Assembly: GCA_021299385.1 (NCBI GenBank)
Contig: JAJTGZ010000009.1
Location: 1-64,000 of the forward strand
From: Phycisphaeraceae bacterium
Lineage (GTDB): Bacteria > Planctomycetota > Phycisphaerae > Phycisphaerales > UBA1924
Length of the DNA stretch: 64,000 nucleotides
Direction: 5' to 3'
Positions 1 to 8,397 of this stretch are shown here, in pieces; the first letter of the stretch is position 1, and each line of letters starts with the position of its first letter. The notes beneath the pieces are model-generated. The model was not told where the DNA came from. It saw nothing but the letters and a program-made list of their open reading frames with translations, and did no database searches. Both the position numbers and the translations under genes were made by a program.

Positions 1-3000
1 AGTTGGTCGATGAGTTGGATCGGGTGCAGGGCGGCCCGGCCTGCGCCGTCTTTGATCTGGTGCCGGCAACTGGTGCCGGTGGCGCAGATGGTTTCTTGTG
101 CCCCCGCGGCGCGGGCGATAGGGAGGATGCCGCCGCTGGGCAGGTTGCCGATGGCCATGGAGAGGTCGAACTTCTCGCGGTCGTAGCCAAAGGAGCCGGC
201 CATGCCGCAGCAGCCGGTGTCGGGGGTGCGCAGGTTGGTGCCGAGGATGCGGGAGAGGAGCCTGGAACTGGTGCCCGTGCCCCAGAGTGCTTTCTGGTGG
301 CAGTGGGCGTGCAGGACGACGGGGTGGGGGTTGCTGGCCTGCGCGCGTGCGGCGGCGCTGGCCAGCAGCGTGGCGTTGGGGTGCTTGTCCCAGTGGCGGT
401 CGAGGAAGTCTTCGATCAAATAGCTCTTCTCGGCCAGGCGCTGGCGGAGCGCCAGCGGCGTTTGGCACTTGAGCTCCAGCCAATCGTCCTTGACTGCGCT
501 CAGGCACGATGGTTCGAGGAAGAGGATCGCACAGACGGCGTCGTCCTCGATCAGCGGACGCAGCTGCGCGATGGTGGCGTCGATCATCGCGATCGCGCTG
601 GGCAGGAGGCCGACGCTGATCACGCTGCGCCCACAGCACCCGCCGGCCCAGTTGGAGCCGGGCAGCTCGGCGTGATAGCCGAGTTTTTCCAGGACGCGCT
701 GCGCGGCCAGGCCGATGTGGCTCTCGTTGTACGTCGTAAAACAATCGGCAAAGATCGCCACGCGCGGCGTGTGCGTGCGGGCGTGGCGCGTGGCCCGTGG
801 CCAGAGGGCGTAGAGGCTCTTAGAGAAGGGCGGGAGCGTCCGCCGGGGGTGCAGGCGCATGATCGCGTTGATGACCGCGCGGGCAGAGCGGGTCTTGCCG
901 ATGGCGTTGGCCAGGCCCGGCATGATCGAGCCGAGGCGGTTGAGGATGCGCACGTGCCCGGTTGCGAGCGCGCTGATTGTCGGCCGGGCGCCCTGGCGGT
1001 AGCGCTGTGCCGTGAACTCGGCTTTGAGGCGGGCGATATCGACGTTGCTTGGGCACTCACCCTTGCACGCCTTGCAACTGAGGCAGAGATCGAGGGTCTT
1101 GATAGTCTCGGGGTCGCTCCATGTGGGGCCATTGCCGTCGGCGCTCGACTGGCCTGTGATGGCCAGGCGGAGTGCGTTGCCGCGACCGCGTGTGCTGTGG
1201 CGTTCGTCCATGGTGGCGCGGTAACTGGGGCACATAGTGCCGCCGGACTGCTTTCGGCAGACGCCCGCGCCGTTGCACGCCTGCACGGCATGGTCGAAGC
1301 CGTCCTGATCGTCGTAGGTATAAAACGTCTCGACGTGGGGAACGTGCGGATGCTGGCCGGGCTGCGGCTCGGTGCGCGTGCGCTGCAGGATCGAGTCGAC
1401 GTTGCCGGGTGCGACGATGTTCCCCGGGTTGAGGAGGCCTTTGGGGTCAAAGAGGGCTTTGATTTCGCCGAAGGCCTGCATGAGTTCGGGGCCGTAGAAG
1501 CGTTCGAGGAGCGGTCCGCGGACTTTGCCGTCGCCGTGCTCGCCGGACATGACCCCGCCGCACTCTTTGGCGAGGTCTGCAACCTCGACGGCGATGCGTT
1601 TGAGGGCCTCCATGTCCTTGGGGCTGTGCGGGTCGAGCATCGGGCGGACGTGCAGGACGCCCACGGATGCATGGGCCCAGAACGCGGCACGGGTGCCCTC
1701 GCGCTCAACAATCTGGCGGAAGCGGCGTACAAACTCGCCGAGGCGTTCGGGGGGCACAGCGTTGTCTTCGACGAACGTCAACGGCTTGCGCGCGCCGGGC
1801 AGGGCGTGCAGGAGTGGCTCGCCGGCCTTGCGCAGTTTCCAGGCGTTGGCCATGCCGGGCGCGTCGGTTACGTCGCGGACGGGCGCGCCGGGGAGAGCGG
1901 CCCGCACGCCTGCGAGTTTCTGTGTCAGGGCCTGGGCCGAGGGCTCGTGGTACTCGATATAGAACACCGCCTTGAGGTCCTCGATACGCGCTGAGCCGGG
2001 CAATCGCGGGAAGGCATCGACATACCCCCGGCACTCGATGTTGTTGAGCGCCGCCTCGATCACCACGTCGTCGATCAACTCCACCGCGCTCGGGCCGGTT
2101 GTCAGGATGCCCGGCACCGCGGCAATGGCGTCGTCCACGCTCGCGAAACTCACCAGTGCCAAGCCCTTGGCTGCGGGCACGGGCAGCAGCCGGCACTTGG
2201 CACGGAGCGTAATGGCCAGCGTCCCCTCGCTGCCGCACAGGAGCGGGCAGAGGTCAAGGTCGTGCGGCGTAATCCCCGCGTCGAGTTGCTTGAGGATCAG
2301 GTCCAGGGCATAGCCCGCATTTCGGCGGAGGGTCTTGGGGTAACGCTGACGGATGAGAGGCTCGTAAGCACGCACGATGCGCGTTACGCCGTCGGCGAGT
2401 TTGAGGGCGATCGCATCGGCCCGCCCCGCGCCGGGGCCGAGCGTCAGGCGGTGGCCCGTGGCGGTGGCGCAGTCGATGGCGAGTATCGAATCGACCGTCC
2501 GGCCGTATTTGACCGAGCGCGAACCCGCGGCGTTGTTGCCGATGCACCCGCCGATGGTCGCCTGGGCCGTCGTCGATGGGTCAGGTGGGAAAAACAGGCC
2601 CGTGCCCGAGCGCGTGAGAAGGTTATTGAGTTCATCAAGCGCGACGCCCGCCTCGGCCCAGCAGCTGCCGCCACCCGCACCGGCTTGGATGTCAGAAATC
2701 CCTAGCAGCCCCGCGCTGGCATCGAGCACCACGGCGTGGGCGGTGCACTGGCCCGCTAGGCTCGTCCCTCCGCCACGCGGCAAGATCGCGGCATTGTGCT
2801 CGGCACAGACCTCCACGGCACGCACCATGTCGGCGACGTTGGCCGGGATCACCACACCGATCGGCTGCACCTGATAGATGCTCGCGTCGGTGCTGTAGAG
2901 TTGGCGGTCATGGTGGCCAAACCGGACGCGACCGGCCAGCGACCGGCCCAACGCCTCGGCAAGCCTGGCCGATGTGGGCGAAAGGTCGGCGTCGGCGGTC

Positions 3001-3026
3001 TGGTTGGGCAGGACGGTCAGTTGCAT
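1..3026 (-). CDS. FAD-binding and Fe-S-binding oxidoreductase (YdiJ/GlcD-GlpC type), 3' end cut by window edge
   Basis: This single chain joins an FAD-linked 2-hydroxyacid dehydrogenase half to a GlpC-like iron-sulfur half, as in E. coli YdiJ (about 1018 residues). About 1008 codons are visible, so only a few residues are missing. The FAD half shows PRGGGTSLAGQ near residue 82 and IGGCIGNNAAGS near 162. The Fe-S half shows CNGAGVC...MCPSY near 580 and CLSCKACKGECP near 645, consistent with two 4Fe-4S clusters, and a CCG motif (WAGGCCG) near 792. The ATG at 3024-3026 starts a typical N-terminus. Family members oxidise D-2-hydroxyacids (D-lactate, D-2-hydroxyglutarate) and pass electrons through Fe-S clusters; the actual substrate here is not determined. 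The next feature upstream is a tRNA, so it seems to be transcribed alone. Confidence 0.9.
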   Translation of the reverse strand, partial: MQLTVLPNQTADADLSPTSARLAEALGRSLAGRVRFGHHDRQLYSTDASIYQVQPIGVVIPANVADMVRAVEVCAEHNAAILPRGGGTSLAGQCTAHAVVLDASAGLLGISDIQAGAGGGSCWAEAGVALDELNNLLTRSGTGLFFPPDPSTTAQATIGGCIGNNAAGSRSVKYGRTVDSILAIDCATATGHRLTLGPGAGRADAIALKLADGVTRIVRAYEPLIRQRYPKTLRRNAGYALDLILKQLDAGITPHDLDLCPLLCGSEGTLAITLRAKCRLLPVPAAKGLALVSFASVDDAIAAVPGILTTGPSAVELIDDVVIEAALNNIECRGYVDAFPRLPGSARIEDLKAVFYIEYHEPSAQALTQKLAGVRAALPGAPVRDVTDAPGMANAWKLRKAGEPLLHALPGARKPLTFVEDNAVPPERLGEFVRRFRQIVEREGTRAAFWAHASVGVLHVRPMLDPHSPKDMEALKRIAVEVADLAKECGGVMSGEHGDGKVRGPLLERFYGPELMQAFGEIKALFDPKGLLNPGNIVAPGNVDSILQRTRTEPQPGQHPHVPHVETFYTYDDQDGFDHAVQACNGAGVCRKQSGGTMCPSYRATMDERHSTRGRGNALRLAITGQSSADGNGPTWSDPETIKTLDLCLSCKACKGECPSNVDIARLKAEFTAQRYRQGARPTISALATGHVRILNRLGSIMPGLANAIGKTRSARAVINAIMRLHPRRTLPPFSKSLYALWPRATRHARTHTPRVAIFADCFTTYNESHIGLAAQRVLEKLGYHAELPGSNWAGGCCGRSVISVGLLPSAIAMIDATIAQLRPLIEDDAVCAILFLEPSCLSAVKDDWLELKCQTPLALRQRLAEKSYLIEDFLDRHWDKHPNATLLASAAARAQASNPHPVVLHAHCHQKALWGTGTSSRLLSRILGTNLRTPDTGCCGMAGSFGYDREKFDLSMAIGNLPSGGILPIARAAGAQETICATGTSCRHQIKDGAGRAALHPIQLIDQ

Positions 3027-3530
3027 GGGCTTGCGCGTAAGGGCTAGAGATTGTTGATCGGCTAGGTGCGCGGGGCGGGGCGAATACGGGCCGTTGCGCC
3101 CGGTTGACCTGGCGGGTCGAGCGTCGAATAATCACCGCTCACGAACCGACCGCGACGGACGTTTGCCGGGATTGCCGGCACACCGAGGCACGGTCAGGGG
3201 TGGTGCGACGCGGCGTCGTTCCATCTGAGTTCACCCCGGTGTGGTTGTTCCGCACCGGTCGCCGCGGCCCCCTCTGCCCCCCCACTGCAACGTGGCCCGG
3301 CGCACAGGCCCGCGCGACGCGTGGCCCTTGCTCGGTCTTGTATTGCACAGGAGGCACACCAAACCATCAGGCACGCCGAGCAACGGGCACAATGCCCACG
3401 CCGCGCGACACGACTGCATCACACCACGCCCCGGCGCGCCTAAAACTCACCACCATCAATCCACGCTGCCAGCACCGAGGCCCCGTGCTCGGCTGGTGGC
3501 ACGGGGATCGAATCGTTTCGTTGTAACGAC
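3027..3530. other. Intergenic stretch without recognisable gene
   Basis: About 500 bases lie between the oxidoreductase start and tRNA-Gln. Open frames here have no family resemblance and no ribosome binding site, and look like by-products of GC-rich sequence. No hairpin terminator or strong promoter could be identified. It presumably holds the divergent promoters for the oxidoreductase and for the tRNA. Confidence 0.5.
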
Positions 3531-3601
3531 TGGCCGATGGTGTAACGGTAGCACAGCAGATTTTGGTTCTGCTTGTCCTGGTTCGAATCCAGGTCGGCCA
3601 G
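3531..3601 (+). tRNA. tRNA-Gln (anticodon UUG)
   Basis: The sequence folds as a cloverleaf. The 7-bp acceptor stem TGGCCGA (3531-3537) pairs with TCGGCCA (3594-3600), with G3601 as discriminator. The anticodon stem GCAGA/TCTGC (3556-3560, 3568-3572) encloses the 7-base loop TTTTGGT, which places TTG at positions 34-36. The T-arm carries GGTTCGAATCC. No CCA is encoded directly after the discriminator, so it must be added enzymatically. It lies 84 bases upstream of the glmU-prs fusion, on the same strand. Confidence 0.95.
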
Positions 3602-3685
3602 CTTTCTTTGCCCCCGCTCCCGCCCCTTCAGTTGGCCGTGTTTATCCGCTCGCGTTTGCTGATTGTCTCTGTCTGAGCCACACGC

Positions 3686-5506
3686 ATGCTTGTCTCCCCC
3701 AAACAGCTCGGCAAGCCCCCCGTCGCGGTCATCCTGGCCGCGGGCAAGGGGACGCGCATGAACAGCGACTTGCCCAAGGTCGTCCACGCCGTGGGCGACC
3801 GCCCGATGGTCTGCAACGTCGTCGATGCCTGCCGGGCAGCGGGCGCCAGGAGGATCATCCTGGTCGTCGGGTACAAGCAAGAGGTGGTGCGTGAGGCCGT
3901 CACCCGCCAGGGGCCGGCGTGGGCGCACGGGATCGAGTTTGCGGTGCAACAAGAGCAGCTGGGCACCGGTCACGCGGTGCTGGCGGCCAAGGAGGCCCTG
4001 GCCGATCTGCTGCAAACCCCGCAGCAGCCGTGCTTTGTGCTCGCTGGTGATGGGCCGCTGATCCGTAGCAAGACGCTGCGCACGCTGCTGGACCGGCACA
4101 ACGAGGCCTCGGCCTCCGCCACGCTTGCCACGAGCGTCATCCCCGACCCGACTGGCTACGGCCGGATCGTGCGCGATGACGCCGGGCGCTTTGTGGCGAT
4201 CGTCGAGCACAAAGAGTGCACGCCCGAGCAGCGTGCGTTGCAGGAGGTCAACCCGAGTTACTACTGCTTTGACCTGCACGAACTTTACAAGGGCTTGGCG
4301 CAGGTAGAGCGTAACGGCTCATCGGGTGAGTATTACATCACCGACGTGCCGAGCCTCTTTCTGCGGCAGGGCAAGCGCGTCGAGGTCATCGATGCCGTGC
4401 CCCCGCAGGACGTGCTGAGCATCAACACCCCTGCCCAACTGGCCGAGGTCGACGCGATCTACCGCGCCCAGGTGATCGACGCGCAGCGTGCCAGCCGGGA
4501 TGAGTCGCACTCGCTGCGTGTATTCTCCGGCCGGCGTGCGCTGGAACTGACCAACCGCGTCTGCGCCCACATCGGCGTGCCCATGGGCGTCGCACGCACC
4601 GAGCAGTTCCCCGACGGCGAACTGCTCGTACGCATCGAAGAGGACGTCCGCGGGCGCGACTGCTTTGTCGTCCTGGGCACAAGCCAGCCCGTCAACGACA
4701 ACCTCATCGAGCTGCTTGTCTTTACCGACTGCCTCCGCCGGGCCAGCGCAAAGCGCATCACGGCGGTGATGCCCTACTTCGGATACGCGCGCCAGGACCG
4801 CAAGGACGAGGGGCGCGTGCCAATCACAGCCAAGCTCGTTGCCAACCTCATGGCCGCGGCACGCATCGACCGCGTCATCACCGTTGACCTGCACGCGGCC
4901 CAAATCCAGGGGTTCTTCGATATCCCGCTGGACCACCTCTCCGCCACGCCGGTGTTTTACGACTACTTCATGTCGATGCGGCGTGAACTTGGCGACCTGG
5001 TCATGCTCAGCCCCGATGTCGGCAACGTCAAGGTCGCCGAGAGCTTTGCCAACATGCTCGGGGCGGAACTGGCGATCGTCAACAAACGCCGCATCTCAGG
5101 CTCGGAAGTTGTAACCGATCGGCTCATCGGCAGCGTGAGCAACAAGACGGTGCTGCTCTTTGACGACATGATCGCCACGGGTGGCACCGTGGCCCAGGCC
5201 GCGCAGCTGGCACGCCAGCACGGGGCCAGGCACGTCATCGCCGCGGCCACGCACGGCGTGCTGGCAGGCTCGGCGATCGAGAAACTCGCCGGCCCGGAGA
5301 TCGACCGCATCGTCATCACCAACACCATCCCCAGCAACACCGCCCTGCACCCGGGCGCCGACCCCGTCGCCGACCGCCTCGCACCGCTCCGGCACAAAAT
5401 TGTCGAGCTCGACGTGGCCGACCTGCTCGGCGAGGCGATCCACAGGATCAACAAGAACCTCTCGATCTCTGCTCTGTTTAAGAAAACAGCAGGAGCGAAA
5501 AGGTAA
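3686..5506 (+). CDS. Fused GlmU uridylyltransferase domain and ribose-phosphate pyrophosphokinase
   Basis: One uninterrupted 606-residue frame carries two enzymes. Residues about 12-265 form the GlmU nucleotidyltransferase: LAAGKGTRMNSDLPK near 17, QLGTGHAV near 91, AGDGPLI near 119 (the Asp that binds Mg in GlmU), GYGRIV and the EHK...QEVN segment. This domain makes UDP-GlcNAc from GlcNAc-1-phosphate for peptidoglycan, LPS and nucleotide-sugar synthesis. The left-handed beta-helix acetyltransferase domain of normal GlmU is absent. From about residue 275 to the end is a full PRPP synthetase, with FPDGE, PYFGYARQDRK, DLHAAQIQGFFDIP and the PRPP loop DDMIATGGT, making PRPP for nucleotide, His and Trp synthesis. 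L25/CTC and pth follow, which reproduces the B. subtilis glmU-prs-ctc-pth order. Both halves keep their key motifs, so both are probably active. Confidence 0.93.
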   Translation: MLVSPKQLGKPPVAVILAAGKGTRMNSDLPKVVHAVGDRPMVCNVVDACRAAGARRIILVVGYKQEVVREAVTRQGPAWAHGIEFAVQQEQLGTGHAVLAAKEALADLLQTPQQPCFVLAGDGPLIRSKTLRTLLDRHNEASASATLATSVIPDPTGYGRIVRDDAGRFVAIVEHKECTPEQRALQEVNPSYYCFDLHELYKGLAQVERNGSSGEYYITDVPSLFLRQGKRVEVIDAVPPQDVLSINTPAQLAEVDAIYRAQVIDAQRASRDESHSLRVFSGRRALELTNRVCAHIGVPMGVARTEQFPDGELLVRIEEDVRGRDCFVVLGTSQPVNDNLIELLVFTDCLRRASAKRITAVMPYFGYARQDRKDEGRVPITAKLVANLMAAARIDRVITVDLHAAQIQGFFDIPLDHLSATPVFYDYFMSMRRELGDLVMLSPDVGNVKVAESFANMLGAELAIVNKRRISGSEVVTDRLIGSVSNKTVLLFDDMIATGGTVAQAAQLARQHGARHVIAAATHGVLAGSAIEKLAGPEIDRIVITNTIPSNTALHPGADPVADRLAPLRHKIVELDVADLLGEAIHRINKNLSISALFKKTAGAKR

Positions 5507-5507
5507 G

Positions 5508-5548
5508 GAGAGGCAATCGGGAATAGGCAATGGGCAATAGGCGCGGCC
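5508..5548 (+). repeat. Dispersed AATAGGCAAT-type repeat, copy 1
   Basis: The repeat is built from variations of GGCAAT and GGAATAGG words directly after the glmU-prs stop codon. Its reverse complement matches copy 2 (5635-5670) and copy 3 (44573-44611) closely. Together with copy 2 it forms a long inverted repeat around a roughly 90-base spacer between glmU-prs and rplY, so the transcript could fold here. Confidence 0.75.
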
Positions 5549-5634
5549 GGTTGTGATCTGAGCCGGCGATTGCTCGAAGTCAAAGTCAAACACCAACCAA
5601 CCCAGCACACCAACCCACCACCACCCCAACCCAC

Positions 5635-5670
5635 CGCGCCTATTGCCCATTGCCTATTCCCTATTGCCCT
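5635..5670 (-). repeat. Dispersed AATAGGCAAT-type repeat, copy 2 (inverted)
   Basis: It reads GCGCCTATTGCCCATTGCC and onward, which is the reverse complement of copy 1. It ends about 58 bases before the rplY start codon. Seen directly in the sequence; function unknown. Confidence 0.75.
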
Positions 5671-5727
5671 TCCCCCGATCCCCTTTGCTCACTCCAACCC
5701 CACCCCCCCACTTCGAAAGGACCAACT

Positions 5728-6498
5728 ATGAAAAAAGGCCCCGTAACACTCAAAGCCACCCTCCGCCCCAAGCTCGGCTCGCGCTACGCCAAGCGTGCGC
5801 GTGAGAAGGGCCTGCTGCCCAGCGTTGTCTATGGGCACAAGCTCGACCCCGTCGCCATCGACATCGAGTCGCGCGAGGCCGTCAAGCACTTCATCGCCGG
5901 CGAGAAGGTCTTCACCCTGGACTTCCCAGGCCGGGACAACAGCGACGAGGGGCAGACCGTGCTGCTCAAGGCGTTGCAGTTTGACTACCTGGGCAACAAC
6001 ATCGTGCACGCGGACTTCGCCCGCGTGGACCTCAAAGAACGCGTCCGGACCAAGGTGCACGTGGAACTCAAGGGTGATGCCAAGGGCCTCAAGTCAGCCG
6101 GGGCGATCCTGATCCACCCGACCAACGAGATCATCATCGAGTGCCGGGTTATGGACATCCCCGAGTCGGTAACGATCGACGTGAGCAACCTTGACCTCAA
6201 CGAGGCGATCACGGCCGACAAGGTCGAGCTGCCCACGGCGGACATGAAACTGATCACCGACCCGCACGCGATCATCGCGCAGATCGTCGAGCAGAAGGAG
6301 ATCGTCGTGGCCGAGGCAGCGACCGTCGAGGGTGCCGCGGGCGTTGCGCCAGAGGTCATCGGCGAGAAGGAACGCGCGGAGAAGGCCGCCGCCGCCCCGG
6401 GCGCCAAGCCCGCCGCCGGTGCCGCTGGCAAGCCGGCCGCTGGTGCTGCCGCCAAGCCCGCCGCTGGTGCAGCCGCCAAGCCTGCCGCCAAGAAGTAA
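5728..6498 (+). CDS. rplY: 50S ribosomal protein L25 (general stress protein CTC type)
   Basis: This 256-residue protein matches the two-domain CTC/TL5 form of L25, which binds 5S rRNA in the large subunit. Residues about 1-92 are the 5S-binding beta-barrel, recognised by SRYAKRAREKGLLPSVVYG and the following region. Residues about 95-190 are the C-terminal TL5-like domain, including LIHPTNEIIIECRVMDIPE. The tail beyond residue 200 is an Ala/Pro/Lys/Gly repeat (KPAAGAA units), common as a basic extension in high-GC relatives. The ATG at 5728 is preceded by GAAAGGA at 5714-5720; an earlier in-frame start at 5650 would read through repeat sequence and is not favoured. The gene sits between glmU-prs and pth. 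Confidence 0.95.
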   Translation: MKKGPVTLKATLRPKLGSRYAKRAREKGLLPSVVYGHKLDPVAIDIESREAVKHFIAGEKVFTLDFPGRDNSDEGQTVLLKALQFDYLGNNIVHADFARVDLKERVRTKVHVELKGDAKGLKSAGAILIHPTNEIIIECRVMDIPESVTIDVSNLDLNEAITADKVELPTADMKLITDPHAIIAQIVEQKEIVVAEAATVEGAAGVAPEVIGEKERAEKAAAAPGAKPAAGAAGKPAAGAAAKPAAGAAAKPAAKK

Positions 6499-6509
6499 AC
6501 CACCACACG

Positions 6510-6542
6510 CACCCCCCGGCCCACCGGCCCGGGGGTGTTTTC
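6510..6542 (+). terminator. Rho-independent terminator or attenuator after rplY
   Basis: A GC-rich hairpin (about CACCCCCCGGCC, loop CACC, GGCCCGGGGGTG) is followed by TTTTC. It sits between the rplY stop and the pth start, so pth may be read only partly from the upstream promoter. Confidence 0.7.
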
Positions 6543-6560
6543 GCAACCCCGGCACCACCC

Positions 6561-7178
6561 ATGCACCTGATCGTCGGCCTCGGCAACCCGGGCACGCAGT
6601 ACGAGCGCACCCGACACAACGCCGGGTTCATGGCCATCGACCGCGCCGCACGCGCTTTCGCCCCATCAGGCCCCTGGAGGCAACGCTTTGGCGCCGAGGT
6701 GCTCGAGGCAAGCATCCTCGGCGAGCGGGCGCTGCTCGTCAAGCCGATGCGATTTATGAACTGCTCGGGCCAGGCCGTCGCCGAGGCGCAGGCGTTCTAC
6801 AAGATCGACCGCCACCGCCTGCTCGTTGTCGTCGATGACTATGCGCTACCCCTGGGCCAACTCCGCCTGCGCCAGGCCGGCTCCAGCGGGGGGCACAACG
6901 GCCTACGCGACATCGAACGCGCACTGGGGGACCAGAGCTTCGCTCGCCTACGCCTGGGCATCGACCCCCCACCACCGCAATACGCCGACCCGGCCGACTG
7001 GGTCCTGGCACGCTTCTCAGACGCCGAGATTAAAGCCCTCGACCCCGCACTCGACCGCGTCAAGGACGCTATCGCCACGTTCATCAAACACGGCCTCCCC
7101 CACGCCATGAACCAGTTCAACGCCCCACCACCCACACCCAAACCCAAACCCCCAGCCAACCCCCCGGCCCCCTTTTGA
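6561..7178 (+). CDS. pth: Peptidyl-tRNA hydrolase
   Basis: It hydrolyses the ester bond of peptidyl-tRNAs that drop off ribosomes, recycling tRNA. The 205-residue length suits bacterial Pth. Visible motifs are VGLGNPGTQYERTRHNAGF at the N-terminus (with catalytic His20 in RHNAG), KPMRFMNCSGQAV near residue 60, VVVDDYALPLGQLRL near residue 90 and GSSGGHNGLRDI near 109. The tail is Pro/Lys-rich and probably disordered. It lies immediately downstream of the L25 gene in the widely conserved ctc-pth pair and converges on the kinase gene. Confidence 0.96.
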   Translation: MHLIVGLGNPGTQYERTRHNAGFMAIDRAARAFAPSGPWRQRFGAEVLEASILGERALLVKPMRFMNCSGQAVAEAQAFYKIDRHRLLVVVDDYALPLGQLRLRQAGSSGGHNGLRDIERALGDQSFARLRLGIDPPPPQYADPADWVLARFSDAEIKALDPALDRVKDAIATFIKHGLPHAMNQFNAPPPTPKPKPPANPPAPF

Positions 7179-7215
7179 CCAGTTTTTATTTGACCATCTG
7201 GCCATTTGGCCATTT

Positions 7216-8112
7216 TCACTCCGCCTCCGCCGACACCCGCCTGAAACTCCCGCTCTTTCGCATCTCCCCCTCGGCCAGCAACTTGCCCCGGATCAGGTTC
7301 AGCCGCTCGGCCACATCGTCCATCTCAGGCCGCTTGGCCGGCTCGACCTCCACGCACTCCATAATGAGTTTATCAAACAACTCCGGCACGCGCTCGTTGA
7401 TCTCGATGGGCCGCTTGGGCTTGGGCACCAGGCTGTCGTCCAGCGAGCCGAGCAGCGAGTCGGGCTTGGCCAAGGCCGTGGGGACGTACGCCTTCGTCAG
7501 GCACTGGTACATCGTCGCCCCCAGGTTATAAACGTCCGTCTTGCCCGTGATAGGCCGGCGGTGTACCTGCTCGGGGGCGATGTAGTCGGCCGTCCCCTGT
7601 ATCCGCTTCTTGACGGTGTTAATCGGGCACGACTGACCCAGGTCGATGACCTTGGCGTTCCCCGCCGCGTCAACAACGATGTTGTTCGGCTTCATGTCCG
7701 CGTGCACGAACCCCTTGCCGTGCATGTAGGCGAGCGCCCGCGCAACCTGCTCGAACGTCCATGCCGCGGCCTCGAAGGTCTTGGGCGGCTCGCGCTCCAG
7801 GCTCACGCCGTCAACAAGCTCCATCAACAGCATCATCTCATTGCACGCCGAGAGCAGCCCGGGGCGCTTTTTGATAAGCCGGCCCATCCCGCGCACGCCA
7901 GTATGCCTCAGCTTACTGCCGATGGTGTGCTCGGCCTCGATCTGCTCTAAAAACCGCTCGTCCTTCTCCGTCTCCTTCACCACATGCTTGAGCGCCCAGA
8001 CCTCCTTGGCCTTGGGGTCCTGCACGACATAAATGATCGACTCGGCACCGCGGCCGATCTCGGCCTCGACCCGGAAACCCTCGACGATATCTCCCTTCTT
8101 AAACACGTTCAC
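7216..8112 (-). CDS. Small Ser/Thr protein kinase, non-RD type
   Basis: The 298 residues form a complete eukaryotic-like kinase domain with no membrane segment or sensor domain, so it is probably cytoplasmic. The glycine loop is IGRGAES (about 19-25), the ATP lysine is K42 in WALKHV, the catalytic loop is HADMKPNN (about 137-144) and the Mg loop is DLGQS instead of DFG. GTADYIAPEQV marks the P+1/APE segment. The Arg of the usual HRD is Ala, so activation-loop phosphorylation may not control it in the usual way; the catalytic Asp and Asn remain. It is the last gene of a - strand run; no substrate or phosphatase gene is adjacent. Confidence 0.92.
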   Translation of the reverse strand: MNVFKKGDIVEGFRVEAEIGRGAESIIYVVQDPKAKEVWALKHVVKETEKDERFLEQIEAEHTIGSKLRHTGVRGMGRLIKKRPGLLSACNEMMLLMELVDGVSLEREPPKTFEAAAWTFEQVARALAYMHGKGFVHADMKPNNIVVDAAGNAKVIDLGQSCPINTVKKRIQGTADYIAPEQVHRRPITGKTDVYNLGATMYQCLTKAYVPTALAKPDSLLGSLDDSLVPKPKRPIEINERVPELFDKLIMECVEVEPAKRPEMDDVAERLNLIRGKLLAEGEMRKSGSFRRVSAEAE

Positions 8113-8397
8113 TCATAAATCCTTGACTAACGGCAACGCAGGCCGCGATGTTTCCACCCCAGAGTACCGCCGAACACCGCCCCTATCACAGGCCTACCAG
8201 AACGGCAGCCCGCCAGTATATGAAGCCAAACGCCCCAGATCGGCCCTTCTTTCAACCTTCAAGACTCCAACCGACAGAATCGCCATTCGCACGGGTAAAT
8301 CAGGCGGTTGCGAAACGACCGCAGACGACCAAGATTACCGCGTCCACTATCGTCCCAAAACCCCTATCAATCCAGCCAAACCCATACGACTATGAGA
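8113..8397. other. Intergenic region between kinase and DUF1015 genes
   Basis: About 285 bases are less GC-rich than the neighbours. No gene, hairpin or dispersed repeat was recognised. It presumably contains the kinase promoter on the - strand. Confidence 0.4.

Noticed and set aside
620-1732. - strand open frame of 370 codons within the oxidoreductase
   Set aside because: It is out of frame with the conserved protein and has Ser/Arg/Pro-rich nonsense composition.
3-1994. Long + strand open frame of 663 codons
   Set aside because: It lies opposite the FAD/Fe-S oxidoreductase, which has clear motifs; the + frame has no domain and typical shadow composition.
3104-3526. Protein gene between the oxidoreductase and tRNA-Gln
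   Set aside because: The frame has no ribosome binding site, Thr/Pro/Arg-rich composition and no known domain.
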